From assembly GCA_033765235.1 (NCBI GenBank), contig JANRIG010000039.1, forward strand, positions 62,001-126,000: a stretch of DNA of 64,000 nucleotides. Reading direction: 5' to 3'. The position numbers and the translations under genes are program-made. The stretch is from JANRIG01 sp033765235 (GTDB lineage: Bacteria > Bacteroidota > Bacteroidia > Cytophagales > UBA9547). The notes beneath the pieces were generated by a model. That model did not search any database. It had not been told where the DNA came from and saw nothing but the letters and a program-made list of their open reading frames with translations. Numbering within the stretch: the first letter of the stretch is position 1; each line of letters starts with the position of its first letter. This document shows positions 20,001-28,852 of this stretch, one piece after another.

Positions 20001-23000
20001 AACAACAATTCTATTAAAGTACTAAAAAACACATCATTTGGTGCTACCATTACATTCTCATCTAATATCATTACCTATTCTGCTGGTACATTACCTGCGC
20101 ACGGTGCCATACTTCCTGTCATAGCTCCTGTGAGCGAAGCCTCACCAAACCCTGAGATATTGTATATGTATTCAGATGGTTCGTCATCATTCAATATAGG
20201 CATTCTGAATAATGTAAGTACCTCTGTTGGTATTGACCAAAATACATTTGCGCCTGCCACTGCAATGACTATAACGGGCAGCATAGGAAGCAACTTGAAT
20301 GAGTTTATGGTGTATGATATGAATAATGATTTTCAGCCCGAAATCATTTACACCCTAAACGATGGCATATATATATTTGAAAACAACAATTGCCTCATAT
20401 ACCCACACACTATAACTTCTATACCCACAAACAAAACTGTGAATGAAAGTGCAGGAGTAATAAACCTGAACGCAAGTGCATTTAGTACGGTAGGCAATAC
20501 TTACCAATGGCAAAAGTCAAACGACAATATTATATTTTCTAATATAATAAATGGTGGAGCATACTCAGGGGCTAATACGCTCAACCTATCTATCACAAAT
20601 CCAGACTTATCCTTATCAGGTACTTATTTCAGGCTTATAGTAAGTTCGGCTTGTACTCCTGTCACAGTCACATCATTAGGGGCTATATCAGTAGTGGGTG
20701 TGTGTCCTGCCATTAATATTATACAAAATCCGGTAACCAATGCCCCTGTGTGCCCTATAGTAGGTACTGCAATATTTAATGGGTCCATTACAGGGCGAAA
20801 CATTGTGTATCAATGGCAAGAGTTTGCAGGTACTTGGCAGAATGTGACCACATTAGGCGGTATATATTCGGGTATTAATACTCCTTCGCTCACTGTTACC
20901 TCTATGCCTGCTTCGTTTAACGGACGCAACCTCAGACTTATAGGAACTGACCTGTGCAGCCTCTCCGGTGCTACCAATGGCTTGGCAGCCATACAGTTAG
21001 GCAATACATTATCGGGTGTGGGTACTGCATTTTCGGTAGGTTCATCTACTACTTGCGGTGCCAATATATTATTTTCTACCTCTGCCACAGGGCTTGGACT
21101 CACCTACCAGTGGCAAGAGTTTAACGGTTCGTCATGGACTAATGTAATAAATAACGCCACATACACAGGCTCAAACACCAGTACTTTAACTATCATTAGC
21201 CCAAATTTTGGACTAAATAATTTCCAATATCGTGCCATAATAAATGATGCTTGCGGGGCTAGTGGCACAACTGCCGGGACTACCCTTACTCGGGTAATAC
21301 CTCCAAATATTAACTTCTCACCCCAAAGCCCTGTAATGAATGAAAACGCAGGTGTAGTTACCATTACATCTACCGTTACAGGCACCTATTCTTCGGTACA
21401 TTGGCAAACATTTAGTGGCACTTGGGTAAATATTACCCCCTCACCCACATTTCCTGAGGTTACTACTACTTCACTTATTATCTCTGCACCTGGCATATCA
21501 TTAGACCAATCAATATACAGACTGTTTGTCACGGCAGCTATTTGTGGCAACTTTTCATCGGGTACCATTGCTACGCTTTCTGTGTCAGGATGTGGCACAC
21601 CAAATATTATTTCAGAACCGTTATCAGCTAATGTATGTACCAATACCAACAGTACAGCACTATTTGGTGTGGTAGCCTCAGGGGTAGGACAATCAGCTCA
21701 GTGGCAAGAGTTTAACGGGAGTTGGGCAAACATTACCAATACAGGCATATACTCAGGTGCTAATACTTTTGGACTTACTATCAGCGGATTACTCACCACA
21801 TTGGCAGGACGCAACTACAGGGCAATTATTACAGATGCATGTAATAATGTACTTACTACCAACGGTTTAGCATCTATTTCAAGCAATACATCATTATCAG
21901 GCATCAATACACCCTTACCTGTTTCTTCATCTACGGTGTGCTCGGGAGTGAACGGCTCTTTTTATGTTACATCATCAGGAGTATCATTGGCATTTGCCTG
22001 GCAAGAGTCGCCTGATGGTATATTATGGACTACCCTCATTAATAATGCTACCTATACCGGAGTAAATACCAATACATTATTAATCAATACATTAAACCCA
22101 ATATTATCAAGCTATCACTACCGCAGCATCATGACAGACGGTTGTGGATACGGCATTACCACCAATGGGGTAAATTTATATATCGAAAGTTCGCCTACCT
22201 TTAGCTTTGCACCACAAAGTGTCACACTTAATGAGAATACCGGCAGCACTACATTTACAGGTACTGTGAGTGGAAGTTTTACAAATATCAATTGGCAATA
22301 TTTTGACGGAATAATATGGAATAATCTTGTACAAAATGCTATATATCAAAACGTTACTTCTACTTCTCTTATTATCACTGCACCGCCCATTTCAGAAAAT
22401 AATTATCAGTACCGAATTTCAGTAAACACTCCCTTTTGTGGCAATGTAAACTCTACCACCATAGGTACACTATCTGTAAGTGGCTGTGGTACACCATCCA
22501 TAATAAATGAGCCCGCAGCAGTAAATATATGTGCCAATGCAGCTACACCTATTTTATTTTCAGTAAATGCATCAGGCGTGGGGCTTAATTATCAATGGCA
22601 ACAAAACTCAAGCACATGGCAAAACATTACCAATACAGGTGTGTATGCAGGAAGCAATACTGCCTCACTTACTATAAGCGGTGGTGCAGGTACATTAGTG
22701 GGGTCATCTTTTAGAGTAATAATTACTGACGGCTGTAGCAATACACTCACTACCAATGGATTGGCAGCTATTAATGTAATATCTACCATGACAGGATTTA
22801 CAGATTTATCATTTATTTCCAATAATACCATTTGCGGTGGCAATGCTGCCATCATATCATCTACAGCCACAGGCACAGGGCTCAATTATCAATGGCAATT
22901 GTTTGATGGGTTAGGTTGGGTAAATGTGACTAACAACGCTACATTTTTAGGTGTAAATAATAATGTATTAACAATAAATACGAACTTTAGCCTTAATAAT

Positions 23001-24731
23001 ACACAATATAGGGTAACTATAACTGATGCTTGCGCTTACAATGTAACATCAAATGGAGTAAATTTATTGGTAACCAACCCCTTATCAGGTTCTATTTCTA
23101 CTACTAATAATACTGTAGAAGAAGGGACCGGCACCATCATCATTACCTCTACCATAGTTGGCAATCCTGCAAGTTACCAATGGCAAGAGTTTAATACTAA
23201 TTGGAATAATTTGACAGACACACCTCCTTATTCTGGAGTAAATACCTCTTTATTAACTATTTCATCACCCAATTTTTCATTAAATGGCAGATTATACAGG
23301 TTAGTTGCCAGCGATACATATTGTGGAAATATCATATTGCCAAATACAGTCACCATCAATGTAACTGCATCCCCAAACTGTAACCCACCTACCCTATCAT
23401 TGCAACCTGTAAATATATCCGGCATCTGTGAATTGGCCGGTAACCATACGTTTACAGGCAATGCTACAGGTGCTAATGTGGTGTACTTATGGCAGCAAAA
23501 GATTGGCAGTGTGTGGACAGATATGAACACAACTTCACAATTTGTAAATGTGAGCACCCCATCATTGGTAGTAGTAGCACCTCCATACAGCATCAGCGGC
23601 ATACTATTTAGATTAAAGGTTAGTTTCAGCACTTGCAGCAATAAATATACCTATTCAGACTCTGTGAGCCTATCTGTTTTCAAATCCATACCTGATATAT
23701 TAACCTCGCCTGCCAATATATTATTATGTCAAAATGCAGGTACAGGATTATTTAGCGCATCAATATTAGGGCAAGGACTGAGCTATCAATGGGAAATGCA
23801 AAGTAGCAATGTATGGCAAAATATAGAGGAAAACAGCACGTTTGCAGGGGTAAATAATGATACGTTGAGAGTGATAAATCCTAATATTGAATTGAACAAC
23901 CATAAAATAAGACTAAGAGTGACGGGCACTTGCTCAGCTGATATAGCCTATACAGATGGCAATGCCACATTGCAAGTATATGGCCGACCTTTGCTCACGC
24001 CTACTATTTCACAAACATGCGACCTCAATAGTTCATTCCTTACCTCATCAGCAAATGCTGTGTATCAAAGATATAATTGGACTTACAACAACACACAACT
24101 ATCCGGCGAAACAGCCACAGGTCTTAACTTGCTATTGCCGGGTGCATACACAGTGTATGTAAATGGATTAAGACAATGTGCCTCTGCCTCATACACTTAT
24201 ACACCATCATCTACTGTAGCAAGACCTTCTATTACAGGTTTTGGTACCCCTGACGATACCCTCCTCATAAGCTCTGATGCTGCATCATACCAATGGTATG
24301 TGAATAATAAATTGATAAACAAGGCAAATGCCAAAGAGCTCAAGACATACTACAACGGCAGCTACCATGCAGTAGTGAAATATGCTAACGGATGTATTTC
24401 AAAATCAGAAACTTATACTATAAGTTCAGCCAAATATCTGGACATTATGCGTGCCCAAGCATATATTACAGACAGCAGCATAACCTTTGCAGAAGATACA
24501 CCCATATTGATATGGCCTAATCCCACTACAGGTACATTTGTGGTAAATTATATAGGAAATAGTGCATTGAAAGTATTAAAAATATATTCGCCGAGCGCAA
24601 TATTGATACACAGCCAACCAATGGAGGGCAACTACGCAAATATACAACTATCAGACACACACAAAGGATTGTATTATATACAAATAATTGATAATGAAAC
24701 TATTAAAACATCAAAAATCATAATTTATTAA
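17022..24731 (+). CDS. Giant Ig/FG-GAP surface protein with T9SS sorting domain
   Basis: A 2569-residue protein with a signal peptide ending YSYAQ. In order: an N-terminal region; two Ig-like units near 270-440; IPT/TIG-like segments near 445-715; a block of about six FG-GAP/VCBS calcium-binding motifs (e.g. ADFNIDGKNDM, GDLDGDGLADM) near 735-1120; twelve Ig-like units near 1125-2310, each with a YQWQ-type strand and paired cysteines; a degenerate unit; and a C-terminal type IX secretion sorting domain starting at WPNPTTGTF. It should cross the outer membrane through T9SS and attach to the surface, probably in adhesion. It is packed one base from both operon neighbours. Confidence 0.92.
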   Translation: MINRFTGKLFFIFILTFISYIYSYAQTVTITNSGTALVFNDAQDSITLSGFSLSAGQGLQLTKIAGPSSVTTVTTTNLKVLLNQSYFVIQRFGTPFGYSLLYNYSNNTSINGTAYEHASKLATRPIAGSTWSEMTNTTNTLLNQYQAFGLSSDMEITVGYKEFIGNLSFSGLNAPTGTNIQVSYEAGLMNAGNIMSLELSDNAGNFPGTILTTITSSVSGIINAVIPTSACGSNYKMVINSSNPSAVSPISPSAFGTESITITSPITIIQQPVAGVTVCGGAAAIFNVSATGNVALYQWYQNGNPVGTNTAQITLSGNNTTVVSNVYCFLSNSCNSLNSYYSVLTPKNLTFVNTITSFAIAPTQTTKLSLTVAGDAVASYQWVRNGVALANDATFSGVNLPSLSINNASLALHNSVFRLIATSSCQAVTSSGAVLSVISGFPIINSFSNLTSSFVAPNLAYGGCFGAPADDIEIVGNNFNPAATNVSVNGIKVNTSSISATNITFTMPEYTTGGSNLSGFITVSTPGGSMSYFTTPVKAYNCPSGSGNFNIGRGATLRITGGDMYNVDVVSFDGVGALPFTVASDQKSIIVHIPAATPLLTGLIKLIEDNAVYDLNASPFSIVDAPTISSVTQNTNLPGANAVINGSNFAVPSTVNVVFFGNNKSIPFNGGSGSSFTVSVPSGFVNDEIMVFNSNTGLYSKAFTWLKQTPVYATPVKTASGSYFTETNPPFSTQSQGLAVADFNIDGKNDMAIGVPSELALKVFRNTHTATTVGTSFVLDYNNNTLIDGLYQLQTADFDTDGKIDIVGIVNNDGNNNSVFYYYRNVSTIGGAIDFEISSPNIYSPTESFTFNRILSANDFDLDGKPDLAFLVKPNPFTEEIHIARNISNSGLLDATSFTNPIFIWQMPQPYTNITSIESKDLNNDGKPDLIIGEENSGQTRYLVLRNQSSKGIINTSSFAPPITVHTEQGTSYWPTYGDLDGDGLADMAVASFNNNSIKVLKNTSFGATITFSSNIITYSAGTLPAHGAILPVIAPVSEASPNPEILYMYSDGSSSFNIGILNNVSTSVGIDQNTFAPATAMTITGSIGSNLNEFMVYDMNNDFQPEIIYTLNDGIYIFENNNCLIYPHTITSIPTNKTVNESAGVINLNASAFSTVGNTYQWQKSNDNIIFSNIINGGAYSGANTLNLSITNPDLSLSGTYFRLIVSSACTPVTVTSLGAISVVGVCPAINIIQNPVTNAPVCPIVGTAIFNGSITGRNIVYQWQEFAGTWQNVTTLGGIYSGINTPSLTVTSMPASFNGRNLRLIGTDLCSLSGATNGLAAIQLGNTLSGVGTAFSVGSSTTCGANILFSTSATGLGLTYQWQEFNGSSWTNVINNATYTGSNTSTLTIISPNFGLNNFQYRAIINDACGASGTTAGTTLTRVIPPNINFSPQSPVMNENAGVVTITSTVTGTYSSVHWQTFSGTWVNITPSPTFPEVTTTSLIISAPGISLDQSIYRLFVTAAICGNFSSGTIATLSVSGCGTPNIISEPLSANVCTNTNSTALFGVVASGVGQSAQWQEFNGSWANITNTGIYSGANTFGLTISGLLTTLAGRNYRAIITDACNNVLTTNGLASISSNTSLSGINTPLPVSSSTVCSGVNGSFYVTSSGVSLAFAWQESPDGILWTTLINNATYTGVNTNTLLINTLNPILSSYHYRSIMTDGCGYGITTNGVNLYIESSPTFSFAPQSVTLNENTGSTTFTGTVSGSFTNINWQYFDGIIWNNLVQNAIYQNVTSTSLIITAPPISENNYQYRISVNTPFCGNVNSTTIGTLSVSGCGTPSIINEPAAVNICANAATPILFSVNASGVGLNYQWQQNSSTWQNITNTGVYAGSNTASLTISGGAGTLVGSSFRVIITDGCSNTLTTNGLAAINVISTMTGFTDLSFISNNTICGGNAAIISSTATGTGLNYQWQLFDGLGWVNVTNNATFLGVNNNVLTINTNFSLNNTQYRVTITDACAYNVTSNGVNLLVTNPLSGSISTTNNTVEEGTGTIIITSTIVGNPASYQWQEFNTNWNNLTDTPPYSGVNTSLLTISSPNFSLNGRLYRLVASDTYCGNIILPNTVTINVTASPNCNPPTLSLQPVNISGICELAGNHTFTGNATGANVVYLWQQKIGSVWTDMNTTSQFVNVSTPSLVVVAPPYSISGILFRLKVSFSTCSNKYTYSDSVSLSVFKSIPDILTSPANILLCQNAGTGLFSASILGQGLSYQWEMQSSNVWQNIEENSTFAGVNNDTLRVINPNIELNNHKIRLRVTGTCSADIAYTDGNATLQVYGRPLLTPTISQTCDLNSSFLTSSANAVYQRYNWTYNNTQLSGETATGLNLLLPGAYTVYVNGLRQCASASYTYTPSSTVARPSITGFGTPDDTLLISSDAASYQWYVNNKLINKANAKELKTYYNGSYHAVVKYANGCISKSETYTISSAKYLDIMRAQAYITDSSITFAEDTPILIWPNPTTGTFVVNYIGNSALKVLKIYSPSAILIHSQPMEGNYANIQLSDTHKGLYYIQIIDNETIKTSKIIIY
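20703..23378 (+). repeat. Three-fold super-repeat inside the giant surface protein gene
   Basis: Ig-like units 2-10 of the main cluster group as A-B-C three times. Matching Cys codons mark the joints at 20703, 21591, 22485 and 23379, giving periods of 888, 894 and 894 bases (296, 298 and 298 residues). A units end NGLA(A/S)I; B units contain a NNAT(Y/F) stretch; C units have the TSLI or SLLTIS pattern and lead into the next A. All joints stay in frame. Confidence 0.8.
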
Positions 24732-24732
24732 T

Positions 24733-25698
24733 ATGTATCGTATAAATAATTCAGGTCAATTTTTTACCCATGTTGGCACATACATAGCACTGATATGTAT
24801 AGCAATATGCTGCAAAACTCAGACCGAAAAGGTAGAATTTGACACCCAAATCGTAGCTCGAGTGATAGATGACCAAGGCAAAGGCATAAATGGAGCTACT
24901 GTAGCCTTGTATGACCAAAAAATAAAATTTGACACAGACATTAATACAGGTACACCTGCCAATGCGCTGTACTCAGCACCTACTTTTGGCGACGATACCA
25001 CATTCAAAAACCTTACACCAGAAGTAAAATATTGGATAGCAGTGTTTTACAAAGATACTACCCGCATACCCAAATACAGCATAAATGTAAATAACTCCAA
25101 TATTAACAATGAGTTTGCGGTGATAGTACGCAAAGGCTCCATCAACTATGTGCGTATCAAGATATTGCCTCAAGAAGGGTTGGTCACATTCTATGCCAAA
25201 ACACCTGACAATCAGCGACTGCCGTTGTCGGTAACTATCAATAAAATTGCCGTAGGCAACATTACCCAAACTTATGATGTAATACCCACCTATTCATCAG
25301 CAGGTGTGGTAACATATTTGACCAAAAAAGGATTGATAAATTATAATGTAAGTTCAGCAGACTGTGCGTGGCAAGGTCAAATATCTATCACAGGGGGCAA
25401 TACCCACTTTGTAGAACTCACCCCATGCGAGTCAGGCACATTGGCTTTTTGGTCAGATATTGCAGCACCGACAGAATACCCTATAGAGATAAGTTTGCCT
25501 CAACTGAATGAGACATACACCATTAATGCTCCACTTACTAATGCCACATGCAGCACTCCGGGATTACTAAAAACTAACAAGGCGGCAGGCGAATATACCT
25601 ACAAAGCCACTACCAAATCAGGCAATTGTACCAAAGTAGGGGTGGCAGATGTGAGAGTAAACGAGTGTATGATTATTAAAATAGAAGGATGTAACTGA
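24733..25698 (+). CDS. Likely lipoprotein of the CHAT operon
   Basis: A 321-residue protein with an N-terminal hydrophobic segment (residues 13-27) ending in ICIAICC, which could be a lipoprotein signal with Cys as the lipidated residue. Residues 40-55 (VARVIDDQGKGINGATVAL) look like the start of a carboxypeptidase-regulatory-type beta sandwich, often found in surface or outer-membrane proteins. The rest is beta-rich with Cys near the C-terminus. It begins one base after the giant protein's stop. Probably anchored at the outer membrane; function unknown. Confidence 0.65.
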   Translation: MYRINNSGQFFTHVGTYIALICIAICCKTQTEKVEFDTQIVARVIDDQGKGINGATVALYDQKIKFDTDINTGTPANALYSAPTFGDDTTFKNLTPEVKYWIAVFYKDTTRIPKYSINVNNSNINNEFAVIVRKGSINYVRIKILPQEGLVTFYAKTPDNQRLPLSVTINKIAVGNITQTYDVIPTYSSAGVVTYLTKKGLINYNVSSADCAWQGQISITGGNTHFVELTPCESGTLAFWSDIAAPTEYPIEISLPQLNETYTINAPLTNATCSTPGLLKTNKAAGEYTYKATTKSGNCTKVGVADVRVNECMIIKIEGCN

Positions 25699-25703
25699 TA
25701 AAA

Positions 25704-26450
25704 ATGAAAAAAATTATATATATACTTATTATTATAAATTTTCAGCTTTTTGCTCAAAAGTTTGACTACTTGCACCTATATGCAGGTTCACGTATATTCT
25801 ATGCCAATCCACTTACAGACCCACTCTCGCAGCGGCCTGAAAATATATTTGCAGGCTTTGTACCTGCCCAAGTGATAGGGGTAGGGCTATACCGCCAGCT
25901 CACAGACAGGCTCACAGCAGGTGGTAGTTTTGAAGTAGGCAACTCTATTAAAACTACCGGTAACATACAAACAGCTATATATAATATGAATATAGCTGCC
26001 CTCAATGCTCAACTCAAACTTAACATACTCAATATAGAATACTTTGCCTCGCCCTACATCATAGCAGGTGTCAGCTACTCATTCATTACCTTTGGGCATG
26101 GCGAATATATAGAAGACCTAAGAAAAAATGTATCAGATATAGGAAATAATACCGAATCAGCTTTTGTGGTAGATGAAGGCAAAATATACAGAGAAGCCAG
26201 TACAATAGCTTGGTTTGTGCCTGTATACGGAGCACATATAGGCATGGGTATTGACATAAAAGTGCGTGAAGGTTGGGGTATATTCGGGCAATATACCTAT
26301 AATAACAATTTCACTTCCAATGCACCACTACTCAGAAAATCGTTTGGAGTAAAGCAAAAAGACAATACAGGCAAAGAGATACCAGATACCGAAACTATAT
26401 CAGATCTCATATATCACAACATGACTGCAGGAGTGAGGATATTTTTTTAG
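25704..26450 (+). CDS. Likely outer-membrane beta-barrel protein of the CHAT operon
   Basis: A 248-residue protein with a short signal peptide ending FAQ. The body shows alternating hydrophobic strands, glycine and aromatic girdles (e.g. IIAGVSYSFITFGHGEY), a size fitting a small eight-stranded barrel, and the sequence ends in Phe (VRIFF), as many outer-membrane proteins do. It lies five bases after the lipoprotein gene and closes the operon, converging on a minus-strand gene. Small barrels like this often serve as surface anchors or T9SS accessories in Bacteroidota, which is inference here. Confidence 0.7.
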   Translation: MKKIIYILIIINFQLFAQKFDYLHLYAGSRIFYANPLTDPLSQRPENIFAGFVPAQVIGVGLYRQLTDRLTAGGSFEVGNSIKTTGNIQTAIYNMNIAALNAQLKLNILNIEYFASPYIIAGVSYSFITFGHGEYIEDLRKNVSDIGNNTESAFVVDEGKIYREASTIAWFVPVYGAHIGMGIDIKVREGWGIFGQYTYNNNFTSNAPLLRKSFGVKQKDNTGKEIPDTETISDLIYHNMTAGVRIFF

Positions 26451-26509
26451 AAATGAATGTATAAACTATTGCTTGATGTAAAAATGAATACTATTACATT
26501 AATCAGTGG

Positions 26510-27010
26510 CTAATAAACCTTTAAATAATTTGCATCAATATAAGCAATTTCACCTTTTTGTCTAAGTACTGCAATGCCTTCATTTTTAGCTTTAGATTCA
26601 ATATCTTTGGTAACAGACATTCCACCAATACCAAGGTATATTTTATAGTCTTTGTATTCAGGAAATAAAAGTCTAAAATTTGTAACTTTTCTGTTTATTA
26701 AATCTTCAATATCTGAAGGATGTACTTTATGCTTAATTTCAATTAATGCTACACTATCGCCATTATACATGACAATATCAAATTCATCTTCAATTTCTTT
26801 CTTTCTGTTTCCAATATTTGAAGATGTATAATCAAATTTTAGGTTGCCCAATTTAAGGGTACTTTCAAGCGAATAATAGAAAAACTCTTCTGCTGTTTGA
26901 CCAATGTTTACACCTATGCTCCATAATTTGGCATCAGTTCTTGCAAATTGTACTTCTGTCTTTGCCAATTGTGCATCAGTTCTATCTTGTAGCTCTTTTG
27001 CAAGTTGCAT
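26510..27010 (-). CDS. DUF3782-like PD-(D/E)XK nuclease-fold protein
   Basis: The in-frame ATG gives 166 residues. Residues 1-30 are a heptad-like coiled coil (DRTDAQLAKTEVQ). From about residue 70 there is a restriction-nuclease-like fold with DEFDIVM and a strand ending IEIKHKV, which supplies the Asp and Glu-x-Lys of the PD-(D/E)XK motif. Related Bacteroidota proteins start further upstream with a second helix; that part is present here but in another frame (see the frameshift site entry). A DNA- or RNA-cutting role is possible but not shown. The gene is AT-rich and has no obvious partner. Confidence 0.7.
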   Translation of the reverse strand: MQLAKELQDRTDAQLAKTEVQFARTDAKLWSIGVNIGQTAEEFFYYSLESTLKLGNLKFDYTSSNIGNRKKEIEDEFDIVMYNGDSVALIEIKHKVHPSDIEDLINRKVTNFRLLFPEYKDYKIYLGIGGMSVTKDIESKAKNEGIAVLRQKGEIAYIDANYLKVY

Positions 27011-27048
27011 TTCTTTATCATAGTTTGCCTGACTTATAGCTACTTGTT

Positions 27049-27084
27049 TTAAAAAATTTCTCTTATTTCACTTAGCTCTACCAT
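27049..27084 (-). other. Apparent frameshift at the 5' end of the PD-(D/E)XK gene
   Basis: An ATG at 27084 opens MVELSEIREIF and then meets TAA at 27051-27049. The main frame picks up here as LKQVAISQANYDKEMQ and joins the annotated start. The join lies on a run of six T followed by four A (minus strand), so one missing T, or a -1 slip on T-TTT ahead of the stop, would restore one reading frame. It could be a sequencing error, a recent mutation or recoding. Confidence 0.6.
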
Positions 27085-27222
27085 ATATTCTCTTATTTAT
27101 TACGAAGATATTCATATGTATTAATACATACTATAAAATGTAATCTTGATTAATATATAATCCCCTTTTTAATATTACTAATAATAATTGAGTTTTAATA
27201 ATTTATATAATCTATTGTATCA

Positions 27223-27432
27223 TCACTTATTTTTTGCATCATTCAGTCTTTTTTCCAGCCATAACAGATAGGCTGCTATACCTACCAATATCATACAAAT
27301 AGTAGCTATCACTACATATATTTTGCCTTCTTTTCTGAAATTGTCTGCCATTTCCACATTTTGTGACCATGATATTTGGCAAGCTCCTAATACTATAGAG
27401 ATTACTATACTAATTTTTTTGATCATATTCAT
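27223..27432 (-). CDS. ccmD: CcmD-family small membrane protein
   Basis: A 69-residue protein with an N-terminal signal-like segment and one membrane helix (residues 38-60), ending with a charged tail, in the pattern of Bacteroidota CcmD (EMADNFRKEGKIYVV). CcmD helps the CcmABC heme exporter release holo-CcmE in cytochrome c maturation. Its first codons overlap the end of ccmC by 23 bases, marking one unit with ccmC and ccmB. Confidence 0.75.
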   Translation of the reverse strand: MNMIKKISIVISIVLGACQISWSQNVEMADNFRKEGKIYVVIATICMILVGIAAYLLWLEKRLNDAKNK

Positions 27433-28084
27433 TGTTTAACAATTCTATTTTTATACCTGCTTTGCAAAGCCACATGCCAAACATACACCATCCCACTATG
27501 GCGGGGTAAAATATGAGTCTCATACGGTTGTCAAGGTCATATGCATTGAATCCAGGATTACCCCCATTGCCCGGATGTAGTGAGTCTGTGAGGCGTGGCA
27601 ATACAAATAACAAAGGGATAAGTATCATAAAGCATAGTATATTGTACACAGCAGATACTTTGGCACGCAAATAAATATCTGCAAAAGAGTTGCGAAGCAC
27701 AAAATATGCAGCATACATCATGAGTCCTATGGCAGAAGCATTTTGCTTTGGGTCTCCACTCCAAAATGCGCCCCAAGTATATTGTGCCCAAAGCATACCT
27801 GTGACCATTCCTAATATTCCGAATAGCATTCCTACTTTGGCAGATTCATCGGCTTCAAGGTCATTTATGATATTATTTTTGCGCAAATATATGATAGAAT
27901 GCACCATAGAGTAGCCTAACATGTACAGCATAGCAAACCACGTGGGCACATGAAAGTACAGGTTGCGCACTGTCTCGTTGAGTATAGGAAGCTTAGGCAC
28001 ATCAAACATGAGACCACCTATGAAAGAATATATAATGATGATAATTGATACTATACGCCAAGTTATACTAGCCATTGAACCCAT
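27410..28084 (-). CDS. ccmC: Heme exporter / cytochrome c biogenesis protein CcmC (CcsA family)
   Basis: A 224-residue inner-membrane protein with about six helices. The heme-binding tryptophan-rich motif reads TWGAFWSGDPKQNA, close to the WWD consensus WGxxWxWDxR. I placed the start at the ATG at 28084, which overlaps the ccmB stop as TAATG; the frame also extends 16 codons upstream into ccmB, but that part is not conserved-looking. CcmC passes heme to CcmE for cytochrome c maturation. ccmA is not adjacent. Confidence 0.87.
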   Translation of the reverse strand: MGSMASITWRIVSIIIIIYSFIGGLMFDVPKLPILNETVRNLYFHVPTWFAMLYMLGYSMVHSIIYLRKNNIINDLEADESAKVGMLFGILGMVTGMLWAQYTWGAFWSGDPKQNASAIGLMMYAAYFVLRNSFADIYLRAKVSAVYNILCFMILIPLLFVLPRLTDSLHPGNGGNPGFNAYDLDNRMRLIFYPAIVGWCMFGMWLCKAGIKIELLNNEYDQKN

Positions 28085-28758
28085 TAATTTTTCCAAAGAT
28101 AGGGAAATAATATATATACCAATGCTGCACAAAGCACATCTATGCTACATAGCAAAGTAATATTTTTGAGGCTATCGCCCAATGAAACTCCTTCAATGGC
28201 TAAATATGATATTTTGATGCCAAACAACAGCACAGGGATGAGCACAGGAAAAGCCAAAATGGCAAGTAAGCCAGCCCCGCCTGCTGCTTTGTGAGATATA
28301 CTTGACAAAAATACCAATATAGTAGCAAGTCCAATATTTACCAAAATGAGGTTTGCTGCAAAAAGTGATATATTCTGAATAGGATTTTTCATAAAAAGTA
28401 TGTAAAAAAACACTGAAATACCTGAAATAAATTGCAATAGTAGTGCCGAATATAATATTTTGGCTGTAATTACCTGAGCCGGACGGTGAAGTATATATTG
28501 ATAGAGCAGTTTGCCTGATGTGTCTTGTGCAAAATTTTTAGCTACTGCATTGATACTGCAAAACATGACTATGAGCCATAATACGGCATTCCAAGTATAG
28601 CTGCTGATGATGCCACGCTTTACTTGAAACGATAAATAAGCAATAAATACAGCACTCAAAGAATATACCACTACCGACGCAAGCGCATTTTTACCTCTAA
28701 AGTCTGTATCAAACTCTTTTTTGACCAAAAAACAGATATTTTGAAAATGCATTTCCAT
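28084..28758 (-). CDS. ccmB: Heme exporter membrane subunit CcmB
   Basis: A 224-residue protein with six membrane segments and the CcmB-like cytoplasmic stretch GKLLYQYILHRPAQVITAKIL near residues 80-100. CcmB is the permease part of the CcmABC complex for cytochrome c maturation. It is first in a ccmB-ccmC-ccmD unit. The ATP-binding subunit ccmA is missing from the window. A TACATTTGC box sits just eight bases before the ATG, so the mRNA leader must be very short. Confidence 0.85.
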   Translation of the reverse strand: MEMHFQNICFLVKKEFDTDFRGKNALASVVVYSLSAVFIAYLSFQVKRGIISSYTWNAVLWLIVMFCSINAVAKNFAQDTSGKLLYQYILHRPAQVITAKILYSALLLQFISGISVFFYILFMKNPIQNISLFAANLILVNIGLATILVFLSSISHKAAGGAGLLAILAFPVLIPVLLFGIKISYLAIEGVSLGDSLKNITLLCSIDVLCAALVYILFPYLWKN

Positions 28759-28765
28759 TATTATC

Positions 28766-28774
28766 GCAAATGTA
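28766..28774 (-). promoter_or_regulatory. -7 promoter box TACATTTGC for the ccm genes
   Basis: Exact TAnnTTTG match with eight bases between its G and the ccmB ATG, predicting a leader of only a few bases. No -33 TTG at a normal distance was seen. Confidence 0.45.
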
Positions 28775-28852
28775 GCTGATTAAGGGTGAGTTATATATTA
28801 TTTAACAAAAATTCAAATATATTTACATCAATATTATGTATATCAATAAGAT

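Noticed and set aside
17022..24731. Repeats in the giant gene considered as a CRISPR-like or satellite array
   Set aside because: Repeats are long, diverged and in frame, and encode Ig-like domains.
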